Source: VRUE01 sp963698085 (GTDB taxonomy: Bacteria > Actinomycetota > Thermoleophilia > Solirubrobacterales > 70-9). From it: DNA of 64,000 nt. The position numbers were made by a program, and so were the translations under genes. The stretch's first letter is position 1. Each line of letters opens with the position of its first letter. Below, piece after piece: positions 17,347 through 26,968 of the stretch. The notes beneath the pieces are model-generated. The model saw only the letters and a program-made list of their open reading frames with translations. It was not told the origin of the DNA and did no database searches. The stretch spans positions 1,550,001 to 1,614,000 of the forward strand of contig OY969122.1 of assembly GCA_963698085.1 (NCBI GenBank), in the 5' to 3' direction.

Positions 17347-18623
17347 CAGATCGCCTCAGCCCGGTCGTGGGCGATTGCCGGTAGGCGGATGCGGAAGGTC
17401 GATCCAACGCCGGGCGTCGAGGTGGCGGCGATCGTGCCGCCGTGCAGCTCGATCAGCGATTTGGAGATCGCCAGGCCGAGCCCGGTGCCGCCGACCCGCT
17501 GGGTCTCGCCGGCGTCGCCGCGGGTGAAGCGCTCGAAGATGTGCTCCAGCTGCTCTGCGGGTATGCCCGGTCCGTCGTCGATCACGTCGATCTCGACATC
17601 GGCGCCCGCGCGGCGACCCTCCACCTCGATTTTCGCTCCCTGCGGGCAATACTCGTTCGCATTCGTAAGCAGATTCACCAGTACTTGGCGAATCCGGTCT
17701 CGATCGGCTTCGACCTGGGGAAGGTCGGTCGCGACCTCGAGGCGCAGGGTCTGATCGCGGGAGTCGAACTGGGCCCGCATCGTGCGCACCGCGTCTTCGA
17801 TCAGGCTCATCGCGGCGGTCGGCTCCGGCCGGATCGTCAGCCGCCCCGCGTCGCTGCGGGCTAGGTCGAGCAGGTCGTTCAGGAGGCGCACTAGGTGTCG
17901 CGTGTTGTCGAGGATCACCTCGACCGTCTCAGCCTGCTGCGGGCTGAGCTTCTCGCGCTCGAGCAGCAGCAGCTCGGCGAATCCCTGCACCGAGGTGAGC
18001 GGGCTGCGCAGCTCGTGCGAGGCGGTGAGGACGAACTCGTCCTTCATCCGTTCGAGCTGGTCGCGTTCGCCGGCGCGCCGTTGCAGCTCTTCGGCCATCT
18101 CGTTGAAGGCGCCGCCCAGGGTCGCCGTCTCTGAGAGCCCGCCGATCTTGACGCGGACGTCGAGGTCGCCGCTGGCCAGCCGCCCCGAGGCTTCGACGAG
18201 ATCCTCCAGCGGGCGGCGCATCGAGGAGATCAGGCCGGTGAAGAGCAGGGCTGCCCCGGTCAGGCCGGCGATCAACCCGGCGCCGACCAGCAGCGCGGTG
18301 TCGCGCGTCTCATCGGAGATCTCATCGCGCAGCACCTGTCGCTGGCGCTGCTGGTTTTCGATCGCGATTCGGGCAACCGCCGGCCGCGTGCCGGCCGCTA
18401 AGTCGTTGCGGGCCTCGATCTCGCGTTGGTAGGAGCGGGCGGTGGCGTTCTCGAAATCCTGGCGCTGCTGCAGGAAGCGGGCGACGCCGATCACCGCCAG
18501 ACCGGTCAGTACCGCGAAGGCGATCGCGAAGCCGATCGTCAGCCGGTTGGCGAGCGATGGACTGAGCCTGAACGTCCGTCGGGAATATGCTTGCGAGCCG
18601 ATGGGCGACGAGGCTACAGGCAC
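17346..18623 (-). CDS. Membrane sensor histidine kinase
   Basis: About 425 residues. It has two transmembrane helices (LTIGFAIAFAVLTGLAVIGV and TALLVGAGLIAGLTGAALLFTG) flanking a roughly 80-residue extracytoplasmic sensor of the CHASE3-like helical type (QQRQDFENATARSYQREIE). Then come a HAMP domain (SSMRRPLEDLVEASGRLASG), a HisKA domain with the phospho-His in HELRSPLTSV, and an ATPase domain with the N-box NLLTNANEYC, DDGPGIP and GGTGLGLAISK. There is no ATG near the first helix; GTG at 18623 is the most economical start and would overlap the divergent kinase gene by 23 bp. The start is uncertain by up to 40 residues. Confidence 0.9.
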   Translation of the reverse strand: MPVASSPIGSQAYSRRTFRLSPSLANRLTIGFAIAFAVLTGLAVIGVARFLQQRQDFENATARSYQREIEARNDLAAGTRPAVARIAIENQQRQRQVLRDEISDETRDTALLVGAGLIAGLTGAALLFTGLISSMRRPLEDLVEASGRLASGDLDVRVKIGGLSETATLGGAFNEMAEELQRRAGERDQLERMKDEFVLTASHELRSPLTSVQGFAELLLLEREKLSPQQAETVEVILDNTRHLVRLLNDLLDLARSDAGRLTIRPEPTAAMSLIEDAVRTMRAQFDSRDQTLRLEVATDLPQVEADRDRIRQVLVNLLTNANEYCPQGAKIEVEGRRAGADVEIDVIDDGPGIPAEQLEHIFERFTRGDAGETQRVGGTGLGLAISKSLIELHGGTIAATSTPGVGSTFRIRLPAIAHDRAEAI

Positions 18624-19674
18624 GTCCGACGGCGCCGCCGTGGCGCCCGACGGAATCGACCGGGCCGGCGTCGAGGCCTGGTTCGAGCAGCATGTCGAGG
18701 GGGTCCGGCTGCCGCTCTCCTTCGAGCGGATTTCCGGCGGCCACTCGAACCTCACCTACGGCGTCGTCGATGCCGCTGGGCAGCGCTGGGCGCTGCGGCG
18801 ACCGCCGCTCGGCAAGCGGCTCGGCTCCGCCCACGACATGGGGCGGGAGCACAAGGTCGTCTCGGCGCTGGCGCCGACGCCGGTGCCGGTGGCGCCGATC
18901 GTCGGACTCTGCGAGGACGAGAGCGTCAACGGTGCGCCCTTCTACGTAATGGAGTTCGTCGAGGGACCGATCTTGCGCGGTCTGGCCGAGGCCGAGGCTT
19001 TCCCCGCGCAGTCCGATCGCCGGGCGATCGGAGAGAGAGTCGCCGACACCCTGGTCGATATCCACGCGGTCGATCCGGACGCGGTCGGGCTTGGCGACCT
19101 CGGCCGCAAGCAGGACTACGTCGCCCGCCAGCTGCATCGCTGGCAGGGGCAGTGGGAGAAGTCGAAGACGCGCGAGCTGCCGGCGATCGACGCCGTCCAC
19201 GAGCGTCTTGCGGCGCGCATCCCGGAGCAGGGGCCGGCGACGATCGTCCACGGCGACTACCGCCTCGACAACATGATCCTCAACCCCAGCGGTGAGGTCG
19301 CCGCGGTGGTCGACTGGGAGCTCTGCACGCTCGGCGATCCGCTCGCCGACGTCGGCCTGCTGATGGTCTACTGGCCTGATCGGGGCGAGGACGGCGAGGA
19401 GCCGATCGCCCTCGGCCAGCCCGCCAACCTGGCGCCCGGCTTCCCGGCCCGCGAGGAGCTGCGCGCCCGCTACGCCGAGCGCTCCGGCCGCGACCTCTCC
19501 CAGCTCGATTTCTTCGTCGCCCTCGGCTACTGGAAGTTGGCGATCATCCTCGAGGGCGTCTACGCGCGCTACGCCGCGGGGCAATACGGAAAGGTCGACC
19601 CAGGCATAGAACATTTCGCCCGCCTGGTCGAGCGTCTCGCCGAGGCGGCCGAGGTGGCTGAGCGGGGCAGTTGA
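18601..19674 (+). CDS. APH-family acyl-CoA-linked kinase (LvaA/ACAD10-11 N-domain type)
   Basis: 357 residues from ATG 18601. Protein-kinase-like fold of the aminoglycoside phosphotransferase family: N-lobe RISGGHSNLTYGV, WALRRPPLGKRLGSAHDMGRE, and the hinge NGAPFYVMEFVEG. The catalytic loop is HGDYRLDNMILN and the metal motif VVDWELCTLGDPLAD. This pattern matches the branch joined to acyl-CoA dehydrogenases (Pseudomonas LvaA, the N-domain of ACAD10/11), which phosphorylates 4-hydroxyacyl-CoA, rather than antibiotic kinases. A matching acyl-CoA dehydrogenase lies 1.5 kb downstream on the other strand. The substrate is inferred. Confidence 0.85.
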   Translation: MGDEATGTSDGAAVAPDGIDRAGVEAWFEQHVEGVRLPLSFERISGGHSNLTYGVVDAAGQRWALRRPPLGKRLGSAHDMGREHKVVSALAPTPVPVAPIVGLCEDESVNGAPFYVMEFVEGPILRGLAEAEAFPAQSDRRAIGERVADTLVDIHAVDPDAVGLGDLGRKQDYVARQLHRWQGQWEKSKTRELPAIDAVHERLAARIPEQGPATIVHGDYRLDNMILNPSGEVAAVVDWELCTLGDPLADVGLLMVYWPDRGEDGEEPIALGQPANLAPGFPAREELRARYAERSGRDLSQLDFFVALGYWKLAIILEGVYARYAAGQYGKVDPGIEHFARLVERLAEAAEVAERGS

Positions 19675-19713
19675 GCCGCACCGTTTCGGCTAAGTGTTTT
19701 GGTCCAAAGGCTC

Positions 19714-19742
19714 TTGACGGCGACCGACCGACCTGATTTTGT
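19714..19742 (+). promoter_or_regulatory. Possible promoter of the stalk-protein gene
   Basis: TTGACG (19714-19719) followed after 17 bases by TTTTGT (19737-19742), ahead of an RBS (AAGGAGAG near 19800) and the TTG start at 19812. The -35 box is good and the -10 box is poor, so this is tentative. Confidence 0.35.
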
Positions 19743-19811
19743 CCCAGCATTCCTGTAACTGGGCACGGAGGCTCGTCCCGAGTCCCTCCACCCGCGATCA
19801 AGGAGAGACTC

Positions 19812-20468
19812 TTGAAGCAGATTCGCAGGCACTTCACGTACGCCAACGTGATGTCCTCCATCGCCGTCTTCATGATCCTCGGCGGCGCCACCGCCGTCGC
19901 CGCGACGAAGATCGGCGCCAACGAAATCAAAGCCAACTCGATCAAGACCGGCAAGATCGTCAAAGAAGCAGTGACCGCCGGCAAGATCAAGAAAGCAGCG
20001 GTGACCGAGGGCAAAATCGCCGACGGCGCCGTGACCACGAACAAGATTGCCAACGACGCTGTGACCGGCGACAAGGTCAACGAGTCGACCCTGGGCGTGG
20101 TCCCGAACGCCGCCAAACTGGACGGCAAAACCGCTTCCTCGTTCGCCAGCTCGGCTGGAGGCATTAAGGCGGCCTTCGCCTACAACGACGGCACGATCGA
20201 GCTCGGATTCAACGCGATCAACGGCGGCACTTTCACGGTGCTCAACAATGGCTCCGAATCCGACCTGATCCTGGCTCCGTTCTCAGTGGAAGATCGGATC
20301 GCGGTTGTGAGCGGTGCGACGATCAGTGACACGGGCGGTCAGAGCGCGCCCTTCCCGAGGTGCATCTACTCAGTCGAGAACATCACCGCGACGACGTTCG
20401 AAGTTCACCACGTCAACGCCGACGCGGCGGGCGCCTGCGACGAGGAGTGGTCGATCCTGATCTTCTAG
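19812..20468 (+). CDS. Secreted AVT/KI-repeat stalk protein
   Basis: 218 residues from a TTG start with a strong RBS (AAGGAGAGACTC then TTG). Signal peptide or anchor: VMSSIAVFMILGGATAVAA. Residues about 33-90 are tandem 10-11-residue units of the form (A/G)-V-T-x-G-K-I-x-x-G, for example GKIVKEAVTAGKIKKAAVTE and GKIADGAVTTNKIANDAVTG, expected to form a regular beta or trimeric stalk. The C-terminal 110 residues are a non-repetitive head with two cysteines near the end. Proteins of this make-up are, as far as I recall, common in Thermoleophilia. A textbook terminator follows. Function is probably cell-surface; no ligand can be named. Confidence 0.8.
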   Translation: MKQIRRHFTYANVMSSIAVFMILGGATAVAATKIGANEIKANSIKTGKIVKEAVTAGKIKKAAVTEGKIADGAVTTNKIANDAVTGDKVNESTLGVVPNAAKLDGKTASSFASSAGGIKAAFAYNDGTIELGFNAINGGTFTVLNNGSESDLILAPFSVEDRIAVVSGATISDTGGQSAPFPRCIYSVENITATTFEVHHVNADAAGACDEEWSILIF

Positions 20469-20797
20469 ATCAGGCGAGATTCACATTTAGTGTCAAAGGG
20501 CCGGGCGAAAAGCCCGGCCCTTTCTGGTTCACGCCCGGCCCTGGTTTCAGTTTTTCGCCGGCGAAGAGCCTCTCGGGTGGCGTAGAGAGCGGGCAGGGCG
20601 GCGGTGTCCTTCGGGCGCCCGAGCGCCTCCTTCGAGGCGATGACCTCATCGAGAGTGATGACGCGAATGGAGATCTCACCCAAGTCGGCACCCTCGAGTT
20701 CGATCCTCTCCCCGCTGGATCGGGTGCGAGCCTTCAATGTGGTGAGAGCCGCGGCAAGGCGGTCGGCGTTGTCAAGTTCCCAGCTGCGGGGCATCAC
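20465..20797 (-). pseudogene. Remnant of nucleotidyltransferase (AbiEii-like) partner gene
   Basis: The frame reads LDLDVMPRSWELDNADRLAA, then after a short bridge VITLDEVIASKEALGRPKD. These are the middle and the end of the small nucleotidyltransferases usually paired with XRE regulators. The N-terminal catalytic part (the GG-x-AA..HG region) is missing, and the region between the two blocks is far shorter than normal. The LDLD codons lie upstream of any start, inside the end of the XRE gene in another frame, as if a deletion fused them. The last 25 codons run through the terminator at 20495-20523. This is best read as a decayed toxin-like gene. Confidence 0.65.
20495..20523 (+). terminator. 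Rho-independent terminator after the stalk-protein gene
   Basis: A 12-bp perfect stem AAAGGGCCGGGC / GCCCGGCCCTTT with a GAAAA loop, 26 bp after the stop at 20468, followed by a short T-run (TTTC). It is the one classical intrinsic terminator I see and could work in both directions because the stem begins with A's and ends with T's. Confidence 0.88.
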
Positions 20798-21090
20798 GTC
20801 GAGGTCGAGCGCCGCTCCCGCGCGAGCTCGTGCAGATGGGCGTAGCGGCGAAGCGCTCGCAAGCGCTCCTCCGGCGTCAGCTTCAGCAGCGTATTCGCGA
20901 GCTCAAGGTCGTGGGGGTCAGCTGTCGGGTTGGCACTCAACCTAACCTGCTGCCCGCAGGCCGTGGCCAGACGCTGCAGCGTCTCCCAGGACGGCGTTGC
21001 CGAGCCACGCTCGTAGCGGGCGATCGCAGGTTGTGAGGTGTCGGCTCGCTGCGCCAAGGCGCGTTGCGAAAGCCCGGTCGCGCGGCGCAT
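20794..21090 (-). CDS. XRE-family helix-turn-helix regulator
   Basis: 98 residues. The HTH is at the N-terminus: GLSQRALAQRADTSQPAIAR then YERGSATPSWETLQRLATACG, a Cro/C1-type DNA-binding domain. The remainder is a helical tail typical of regulators paired with nucleotidyltransferase genes. A 20-bp palindrome (21129-21148) lies 39 bp upstream and is the likely autoregulatory operator. Its partner gene is degraded, so this may be an orphaned antitoxin-like regulator. The ATG at 21090 is the first start after an in-frame stop. Confidence 0.8.
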   Translation of the reverse strand: MRRATGLSQRALAQRADTSQPAIARYERGSATPSWETLQRLATACGQQVRLSANPTADPHDLELANTLLKLTPEERLRALRRYAHLHELARERRSTST

Positions 21091-21128
21091 GCCGAGGAGG
21101 AGCTCGCGGGGAGAGTCACTGAGAAGTG

Positions 21129-21148
21129 TGATACCTCATAAGGTATCA
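21129..21148. promoter_or_regulatory. Palindromic operator upstream of the XRE gene
   Basis: TGATACCT-CATA-AGGTATCA, perfect 8-bp arms around four bases. It is A+T-rich in a G+C-rich background and lies in the 84-bp gap between the XRE start and the acyl-CoA dehydrogenase stop, as expected for an XRE self-repression site. Confidence 0.65.
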
Positions 21149-21173
21149 AACTGATGGTCCCAGCCAGTGGGAC

Positions 21174-22436
<1,263 letters not shown>

Positions 22437-22446
22437 CGTGGGAAAG

Positions 22447-23016
22447 CTAGCTGAGCCGGCGGTAACGGGCGAAGAGCTCGCCGTCCTGCTCCAACAGCCA
22501 GGCCAGTTCGAGCGGAACCACTTCGTCCAGCTCACCCTCGAGGATGCGTGGGGGAACCCCGCCGCCGGAGAGCTTCGACGCGATCGTCAGAAAGAGCTCA
22601 TCGACGAGCCCGGCCGCCTGCAGCGCACCGTGAAGCGTCGGCCCTCCCTCGCAGAGCAGCGCCCGGATGCCCTCCTCACGCAGGGAGCGCAGGAGTGCGG
22701 GGAGATCCGCCCGGCCCTCGGGTCCGCTTTCGACCACGATTAGGCGCTGGTCTAGCCCGCTGTAGCGCTCGGCCCGCATCGTCCCGGCCCCGACCATCAC
22801 CGCGTCGAAGCGCGTCCGCAGCCCTACCAGCATGGCCGTATCGGTCTCGGAGCCGATCGGCCCGGAGACACCCCCGATCGCCGCCCGCCCGTCGACCGTC
22901 GCGGCGAAGTTCATCGCCACGTAGGGGCGATCGTCGTGGAGGTGCTTCCAGGGGCGGTAAGCAGCGAGCTGCTGATCGACGCTGGTGGGGCCGGGATCGG
23001 GAAGCAGCCGCTGCAC
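22447..23016 (-). CDS. RibD C-terminal-type reductase
   Basis: 189 residues from a GTG at 23016, chosen so that it does not overlap the divergent chrA (start 23060). It shows the dihydrofolate-reductase-like fold of the RibD C-terminal domain: PYVAMNFAATVDGRAAIGG, FDAVMVGAGTMRAERY and LLCEGGPTLHGALQAAGLVDE. The family reduces pyrimidine intermediates of riboflavin synthesis or other pterin-like substrates with NADPH. No deaminase domain and no other rib genes are adjacent, so its role in riboflavin synthesis is not certain. Confidence 0.82.
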   Translation of the reverse strand: MQRLLPDPGPTSVDQQLAAYRPWKHLHDDRPYVAMNFAATVDGRAAIGGVSGPIGSETDTAMLVGLRTRFDAVMVGAGTMRAERYSGLDQRLIVVESGPEGRADLPALLRSLREEGIRALLCEGGPTLHGALQAAGLVDELFLTIASKLSGGGVPPRILEGELDEVVPLELAWLLEQDGELFARYRRLS

Positions 23017-23059
23017 AGGTCGGAGCCTACGTCGAACACGTGCCAGAATCGCCGCCGCC

Positions 23060-24205
23060 ATGGCAGCCGGCGATTCGCCGCACTCGATCTTCCTGCGCTT
23101 CCTCAAGTTCGGCGCGCTCGCCTGGGGCGGGCCGGCGGCGCAGATCGCGATGGTCAAGCACGAGTGCGTCGACGAAGAAGGCTGGGTCAGCGAGGAGACG
23201 TTCAAGAAGACCCTCGCCGTTTATCAGGTGCTTCCCGGGCCGGAGGCGCACGAGCTCTGCGTCTACTTCGGGCGGATACGCGGTGGCAAGCTCGGCGGAT
23301 TCCTCGCCGGGCTGGGATTCATGCTGCCCGGCTTCGTTCTGATGCTGGCCCTCTCTGTGCTCTACGTCGAAGCGAACCTGGCCGGCCACCTCGACGAGCT
23401 GTTCTACGGCCTGAGCGCTGCGGTCGGGGCAATCGTGCTGCGCGCCGTGGTTCGGTTGAGCGGCACGTTCATAACCGATCCATGGTTGGCGGCGATCGCG
23501 GCAGTGGCCTTCCTTCTCACTGTCTTCGCCTCTGCCGCCTTCGTCCTCGTCTTGCTCGCCGCGGGGGTCGCCTATGAGCTGCGGACCAACGCGGGGCGCT
23601 GGATCGGCGGCACCCACTCCTTCTCGCCGAGTGCGCTTGCGGTTGCGGCCCTCACCGGGGCCGTAACGTTTTCCTTGACGGCGGAGATCTTCTTCGAGGG
23701 CCTCCAGGCGGGGCTGCTCACCTTCGGCGGTGCATTCACCGTGATTCCCTTCCTCCAGCAGGCCGCGGTGGCGGACCATCACTGGCTCAGCGACAGTCAG
23801 TTCGTCGACGGGCTGGCGCTGAGCGGCATCCTGCCCGCTCCGTTGATCATCTTCTCGACCTTTGTCGGCTACGTCGCCGGCGGCACGGCTGGTGCCTTGG
23901 CGATGACGCTCGGCATCTTCCTGCCCGCCTTCGTCTTCCCGATCTTCTTCCACCGCTTTCTCGTCGCCGTCGCCGAGAACCCGCGCATCCGGCCCTTCCT
24001 GCTCGGCGTCGCCGCCGGGGTCATCGGCCTGATCGCCGCCGTTACCGTCGACATCGTCGACGCCAGCGTGGTTGACGTTCCCACCGCGCTCCTCGCCGTC
24101 GCCGCCTTTCTCGCCCTGAACCGCTGGCACGGCAAGCTCACCGTGCTCTACGTGGTCCTCGGCTGCGGCGCGATCGGCGCCGCATTGCAGCTCACGGTTC
24201 TCTAG
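23060..24205 (+). CDS. chrA: Chromate transporter, ChrA-type
   Basis: 381 residues with two homologous CHR halves: the first with FLRFLKFGALAWGGPAAQIA and YQVLPGPEAHEL, the second with GLLTFGGAFTVIPFLQQAAV and ALSGILPAPLI. There are about ten to twelve hydrophobic segments. Bidomain CHR proteins export chromate by exchange with protons or sulfate-like anions. No chrB or other chromate gene is adjacent. The stop lies in a small hairpin shared with the convergent sulfotransferase stop. Confidence 0.9.
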   Translation: MAAGDSPHSIFLRFLKFGALAWGGPAAQIAMVKHECVDEEGWVSEETFKKTLAVYQVLPGPEAHELCVYFGRIRGGKLGGFLAGLGFMLPGFVLMLALSVLYVEANLAGHLDELFYGLSAAVGAIVLRAVVRLSGTFITDPWLAAIAAVAFLLTVFASAAFVLVLLAAGVAYELRTNAGRWIGGTHSFSPSALAVAALTGAVTFSLTAEIFFEGLQAGLLTFGGAFTVIPFLQQAAVADHHWLSDSQFVDGLALSGILPAPLIIFSTFVGYVAGGTAGALAMTLGIFLPAFVFPIFFHRFLVAVAENPRIRPFLLGVAAGVIGLIAAVTVDIVDASVVDVPTALLAVAAFLALNRWHGKLTVLYVVLGCGAIGAALQLTVL

Positions 24206-24228
24206 GGGCGTGGAGGTGACGCCCTACG
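24204..24228. terminator. Small hairpin spanning convergent stop codons
   Basis: TAGGGGCGT at 24203-24211 pairs, with one bulge, with ACGCCCTA near 24219-24226. Both arms include a stop codon (chrA TAG, sulfotransferase TAG). Candidate bidirectional terminator. Confidence 0.4.
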
Positions 24229-25213
24229 AGTAGTCGTGCCAGCCGGCGAACTCGCGGCCGGCGAACTCCTGCAGGCCGGCGACGTCAGCGCCGAAGCGGC
24301 CGCGCAGCGTCTCGAAGAGGTCGTCGGGGAGCTTCGGCTTCGGCGCCGGCGGCTTCTCGGGATCGTGGACGACCTTCTCGACGATCCAGCGCAGCGACTC
24401 GGGCAGGCGGTCGAAGTTGCGGTCGAAGGAGCGCAAGCCGGGCAGCTTGATCGCTTTCTCCATGAACTGGTATTTGTCGCCCTGCTTGGCGCTCGACTTC
24501 TCCCACTCGCGGTCGAACTGCTCCGAGGTGAAGCCCTCATCGACGCCGGCGAAACGGAAGGCCTTGCGCATCGTCTCCTCGCGTTCGGTCTGCAGCTCCT
24601 CCTGGGTGATCACCTCGATCTGCTCGCGGTCGAACAGCTCCAGGTAGGGCTGCAGCTGCATCCAGTACATCGAGCGGTGGACATAGGAGGAGTCGGGCTC
24701 AGACAGGGTGGGGACCAGCTCGCGGGTCTCATAGCCGGCGCCGGTCGCGTGCACCCAGTGGGAGAGGATGCGCTTGATCGGGTCGCGCACCATGTAGAGC
24801 AGGCGGGCGTCGGGACAGTGCTGCTTGATCCGCGCCGGAACGCCCTCGAAGCGCGGCAGGTTGGTGTAGTGAGGGGAGGACTCCCCTCGCACCTTAAAGC
24901 GGTTGTCGAAGCGGCTCGCGTACCAGTCGAGGCCGAGGTCCCAGTTCAACTCCCGGGCGAAGAAGTTGAGCTCCTTCGGCTTCGACATCTGGATTTCCGG
25001 GTGTAGGCCGAGGTAGTGGTGGATGCTGGTCGTGCCGCACTTCAGCCCGCCGATGATGATCAGGTTGGGCAGCTCGGCGTGGCGCTTGCGGCGGCGCCGG
25101 AAGCCGCTCTTGCGGTCGCCGGTGTAGCGCTCGCGGGCGCGCGCGCACATCGCCTCATCGGCGGGATCACGGGGGGCTGCTGGCACGGCCTGAGTCGTCT
25201 CGGGCTCTGACAC
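24224..25213 (-). CDS. PAPS-dependent sulfotransferase family protein
   Basis: 329 residues from a GTG. The 5'-phosphosulfate loop is IIIGGLKCGTTSIHHYLG, the 3'-phosphate motif RDPIKRILSHW, and PKELNFFA is the typical cytosolic-type downstream motif. A histidine/lysine-rich N-terminus precedes the fold. It transfers sulfate from PAPS to an alcohol or amine; the acceptor may be a glycolipid, glycan or nodulation-factor-like molecule. It is divergent from the flippase-like gene with only 21 bp between the starts, so they may be co-regulated in envelope chemistry. Confidence 0.85.
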   Translation of the reverse strand: MSEPETTQAVPAAPRDPADEAMCARARERYTGDRKSGFRRRRKRHAELPNLIIIGGLKCGTTSIHHYLGLHPEIQMSKPKELNFFARELNWDLGLDWYASRFDNRFKVRGESSPHYTNLPRFEGVPARIKQHCPDARLLYMVRDPIKRILSHWVHATGAGYETRELVPTLSEPDSSYVHRSMYWMQLQPYLELFDREQIEVITQEELQTEREETMRKAFRFAGVDEGFTSEQFDREWEKSSAKQGDKYQFMEKAIKLPGLRSFDRNFDRLPESLRWIVEKVVHDPEKPPAPKPKLPDDLFETLRGRFGADVAGLQEFAGREFAGWHDYS

Positions 25214-25234
25214 GAGCGGGCTAGTCTAGCCATC

Positions 25235-26260
25235 GTGCCCCACGCCGACCTTGCATCGAGCGCCGAGGCCTTCGGGCGGCGTGCCGCGGAGTTCTTCGGC
25301 CACCTCTCGGAGATCGATTGGACCTCCTTTGCGCTGGCGCTTGCCTGTCTTGCGGCGATGCAGCTGGCGCGTGCCTGGGCCTGGCGCAATGTCCTCCGCG
25401 CCGCCTATCCCGACGTCCGCATCTCCTTCCTGCGCCTCAGTGCCGCCTACCTGGCTGGGGCCGGGATCAACGCGATCCTCCCAGCGCACGCCGGCGACGT
25501 GACCAAAGTCTTCCTCGCCAAACGCCAGATCCCCGGCTCCTCCTACCCGGCGGTCACCTCCTCCTTCCTCGTGCAGACGGTCTTCGACACGAGCGTCGGC
25601 GTGCTGGTGCTGTTCTACGCGATCTCCCAGGGCCTGCTGCCGGAGCCGCCGCAGCTGCCCAACCTGCCCGCCTTCGAGATCGCCTTCTGGGCCGAACACC
25701 CGCAGGTCTTCTTGATCACCCTCGGTGCGTTGCTGGTGGGGATCGCGATTGGGATCTATCTGCTGGCGCACCGTGTGCGCCGTTTCTGGGACAGGGTCAA
25801 ACAGGGCGTCGCCATCCTCACCACCCCGCGGCGCTACCTACGCGAGGTCGCGGCCTGGCAGGGGGTCGGTTGGCTACTTCGCTTCGCTGCCTTCTGGCTC
25901 TTTCTCGAGGCCTTCGGCATCGGCGGCTCGTTCTCCAATGTGCTGCTGGTGATGAGCGTGCAGGCGATCGCCAACATCGTCCCCTTCACTCCGGGCGGTG
26001 CCGGCGCCCAGCAGGCGCTCCTGGTGGCGACCTTGAGCGGCCCCTCGCGCACCGCTGTGCTCTCCTTCTCAGTCGGCACCCAGATTGCGATGGCGGCCTG
26101 GTCGGTCTTCCTAGGCTTCGCCGCGATCCTGCTGGTCTTCCGCACCACGGACTGGCGCGGCCTGATCCGTCAAGCCGAGGAAGATCGAGATAAGTCTGAG
26201 GAGGTCCAGGCGGCCCCAGACAAGGACGCAGGAAGGCTGGCGAGGGGAGCGCACAGTTAG
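25235..26260 (+). CDS. YbhN/LPG-synthetase-type flippase-like membrane protein
   Basis: 341 residues from a GTG. It has seven to eight hydrophobic segments and the family motifs AAYLAGAGINAILPAHAGDV (near residue 70) and NIVPFTPGGAGAQQALL (near residue 245). It matches the 'lysylphosphatidylglycerol synthase transmembrane region' family, which includes lipid flippases and the membrane half of MprF, without the aminoacyl-transferase half. A charged C-terminal tail is cytoplasmic. The lipid moved is unknown; the neighbouring sulfotransferase suggests an envelope lipid. Confidence 0.85.
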   Translation: MPHADLASSAEAFGRRAAEFFGHLSEIDWTSFALALACLAAMQLARAWAWRNVLRAAYPDVRISFLRLSAAYLAGAGINAILPAHAGDVTKVFLAKRQIPGSSYPAVTSSFLVQTVFDTSVGVLVLFYAISQGLLPEPPQLPNLPAFEIAFWAEHPQVFLITLGALLVGIAIGIYLLAHRVRRFWDRVKQGVAILTTPRRYLREVAAWQGVGWLLRFAAFWLFLEAFGIGGSFSNVLLVMSVQAIANIVPFTPGGAGAQQALLVATLSGPSRTAVLSFSVGTQIAMAAWSVFLGFAAILLVFRTTDWRGLIRQAEEDRDKSEEVQAAPDKDAGRLARGAHS

Positions 26261-26308
26261 AACCACTTAGTGCGTGACCCGCGCCGGCCGACCGCGCGAG
26301 GGCCGCGA

Positions 26309-26968
26309 TCAGCTCGACCAGCCGGGATAGCGGCCCTGGAGCTCCCACTGCCACGGCGGCCGCTCGCCGGCGGGGAAGTCGTAGTGGTCGCGGCCGGGCA
26401 ATGTCTCCAGCGGCACCAGGGCTGGGTCGTCTGCCAGCATGACGCGGACGTGGCTCGCCGCCTCCACTTGGGCCTGATTTGCGCGGCGGACGAGGCGCTC
26501 CCAGCCGAGGCCCGGCCGGTAGAGCCAGTAGGTCAACTCGACCCAGCCGCCGAGGTTGCGGCGCCGGTCCTCGACGCTTATGAAGGCAGTTGTGCGTCGA
26601 TTCGAGTTGGTCAGGTGGAGCCCGTTGCCAGGGCTCGGCACGGCGCAGCTCTCGCGCCGGCAGCGGCGGAAGTCGACCGGGAGGAGGGGCAGCCCGCCCG
26701 GACCGAGCAGAGCGACCGGAACGGGGGCCAGGGCACGGGCGAGACGGGCGAGGGGCCAGCCGTAAGCAGGAACCAGCGGGTGGTGGTGGCAGGCGTCGGG
26801 GATGCGCGGGGCGCAGCTGATCCGGCGGGCGATCGTGCCGCCGAGGGAGTGGCGGGGATCGATCTCCCCGCCAGCCGCGATCGCGGCGATTGCGGCGATC
26901 AGCAGCAACGCGATCAGCGCCGCCAGGCCGGCTTGCTCGACGCTTGCCGTTCCTCTCTCGCATCGCAT
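26309..26968 (-). CDS. TadE/pilin-like exported protein
   Basis: 219 residues. The N-terminus MRCERGTASVEQAGLAALIA is a class III-type (prepilin/TadE) signal: G, then a Glu five residues on, then one hydrophobic helix. The exported region is proline- and arginine-rich with CHHHPL, several cysteines and a late WELTYWLYRPGLG-type aromatic segment (GWVELTYWLYRPG). No tad or pil assembly gene is adjacent. It could be a pseudopilin or a TadE-like anchored protein; the function is unknown. Confidence 0.65.
   Translation of the reverse strand: MRCERGTASVEQAGLAALIALLLIAAIAAIAAGGEIDPRHSLGGTIARRISCAPRIPDACHHHPLVPAYGWPLARLARALAPVPVALLGPGGLPLLPVDFRRCRRESCAVPSPGNGLHLTNSNRRTTAFISVEDRRRNLGGWVELTYWLYRPGLGWERLVRRANQAQVEAASHVRVMLADDPALVPLETLPGRDHYDFPAGERPPWQWELQGRYPGWSS

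Noticed and set aside
18601..19674. The APH-family protein as an antibiotic-resistance kinase
   Set aside because: Its N-lobe and hinge motifs match the acyl-CoA-linked LvaA/ACAD11 branch rather than aminoglycoside enzymes.
20465..20550. The last 25 codons of the nucleotidyltransferase remnant as real protein
   Set aside because: They run through the terminator stem of the opposing gene and resemble nothing; only the upstream block shows family motifs.
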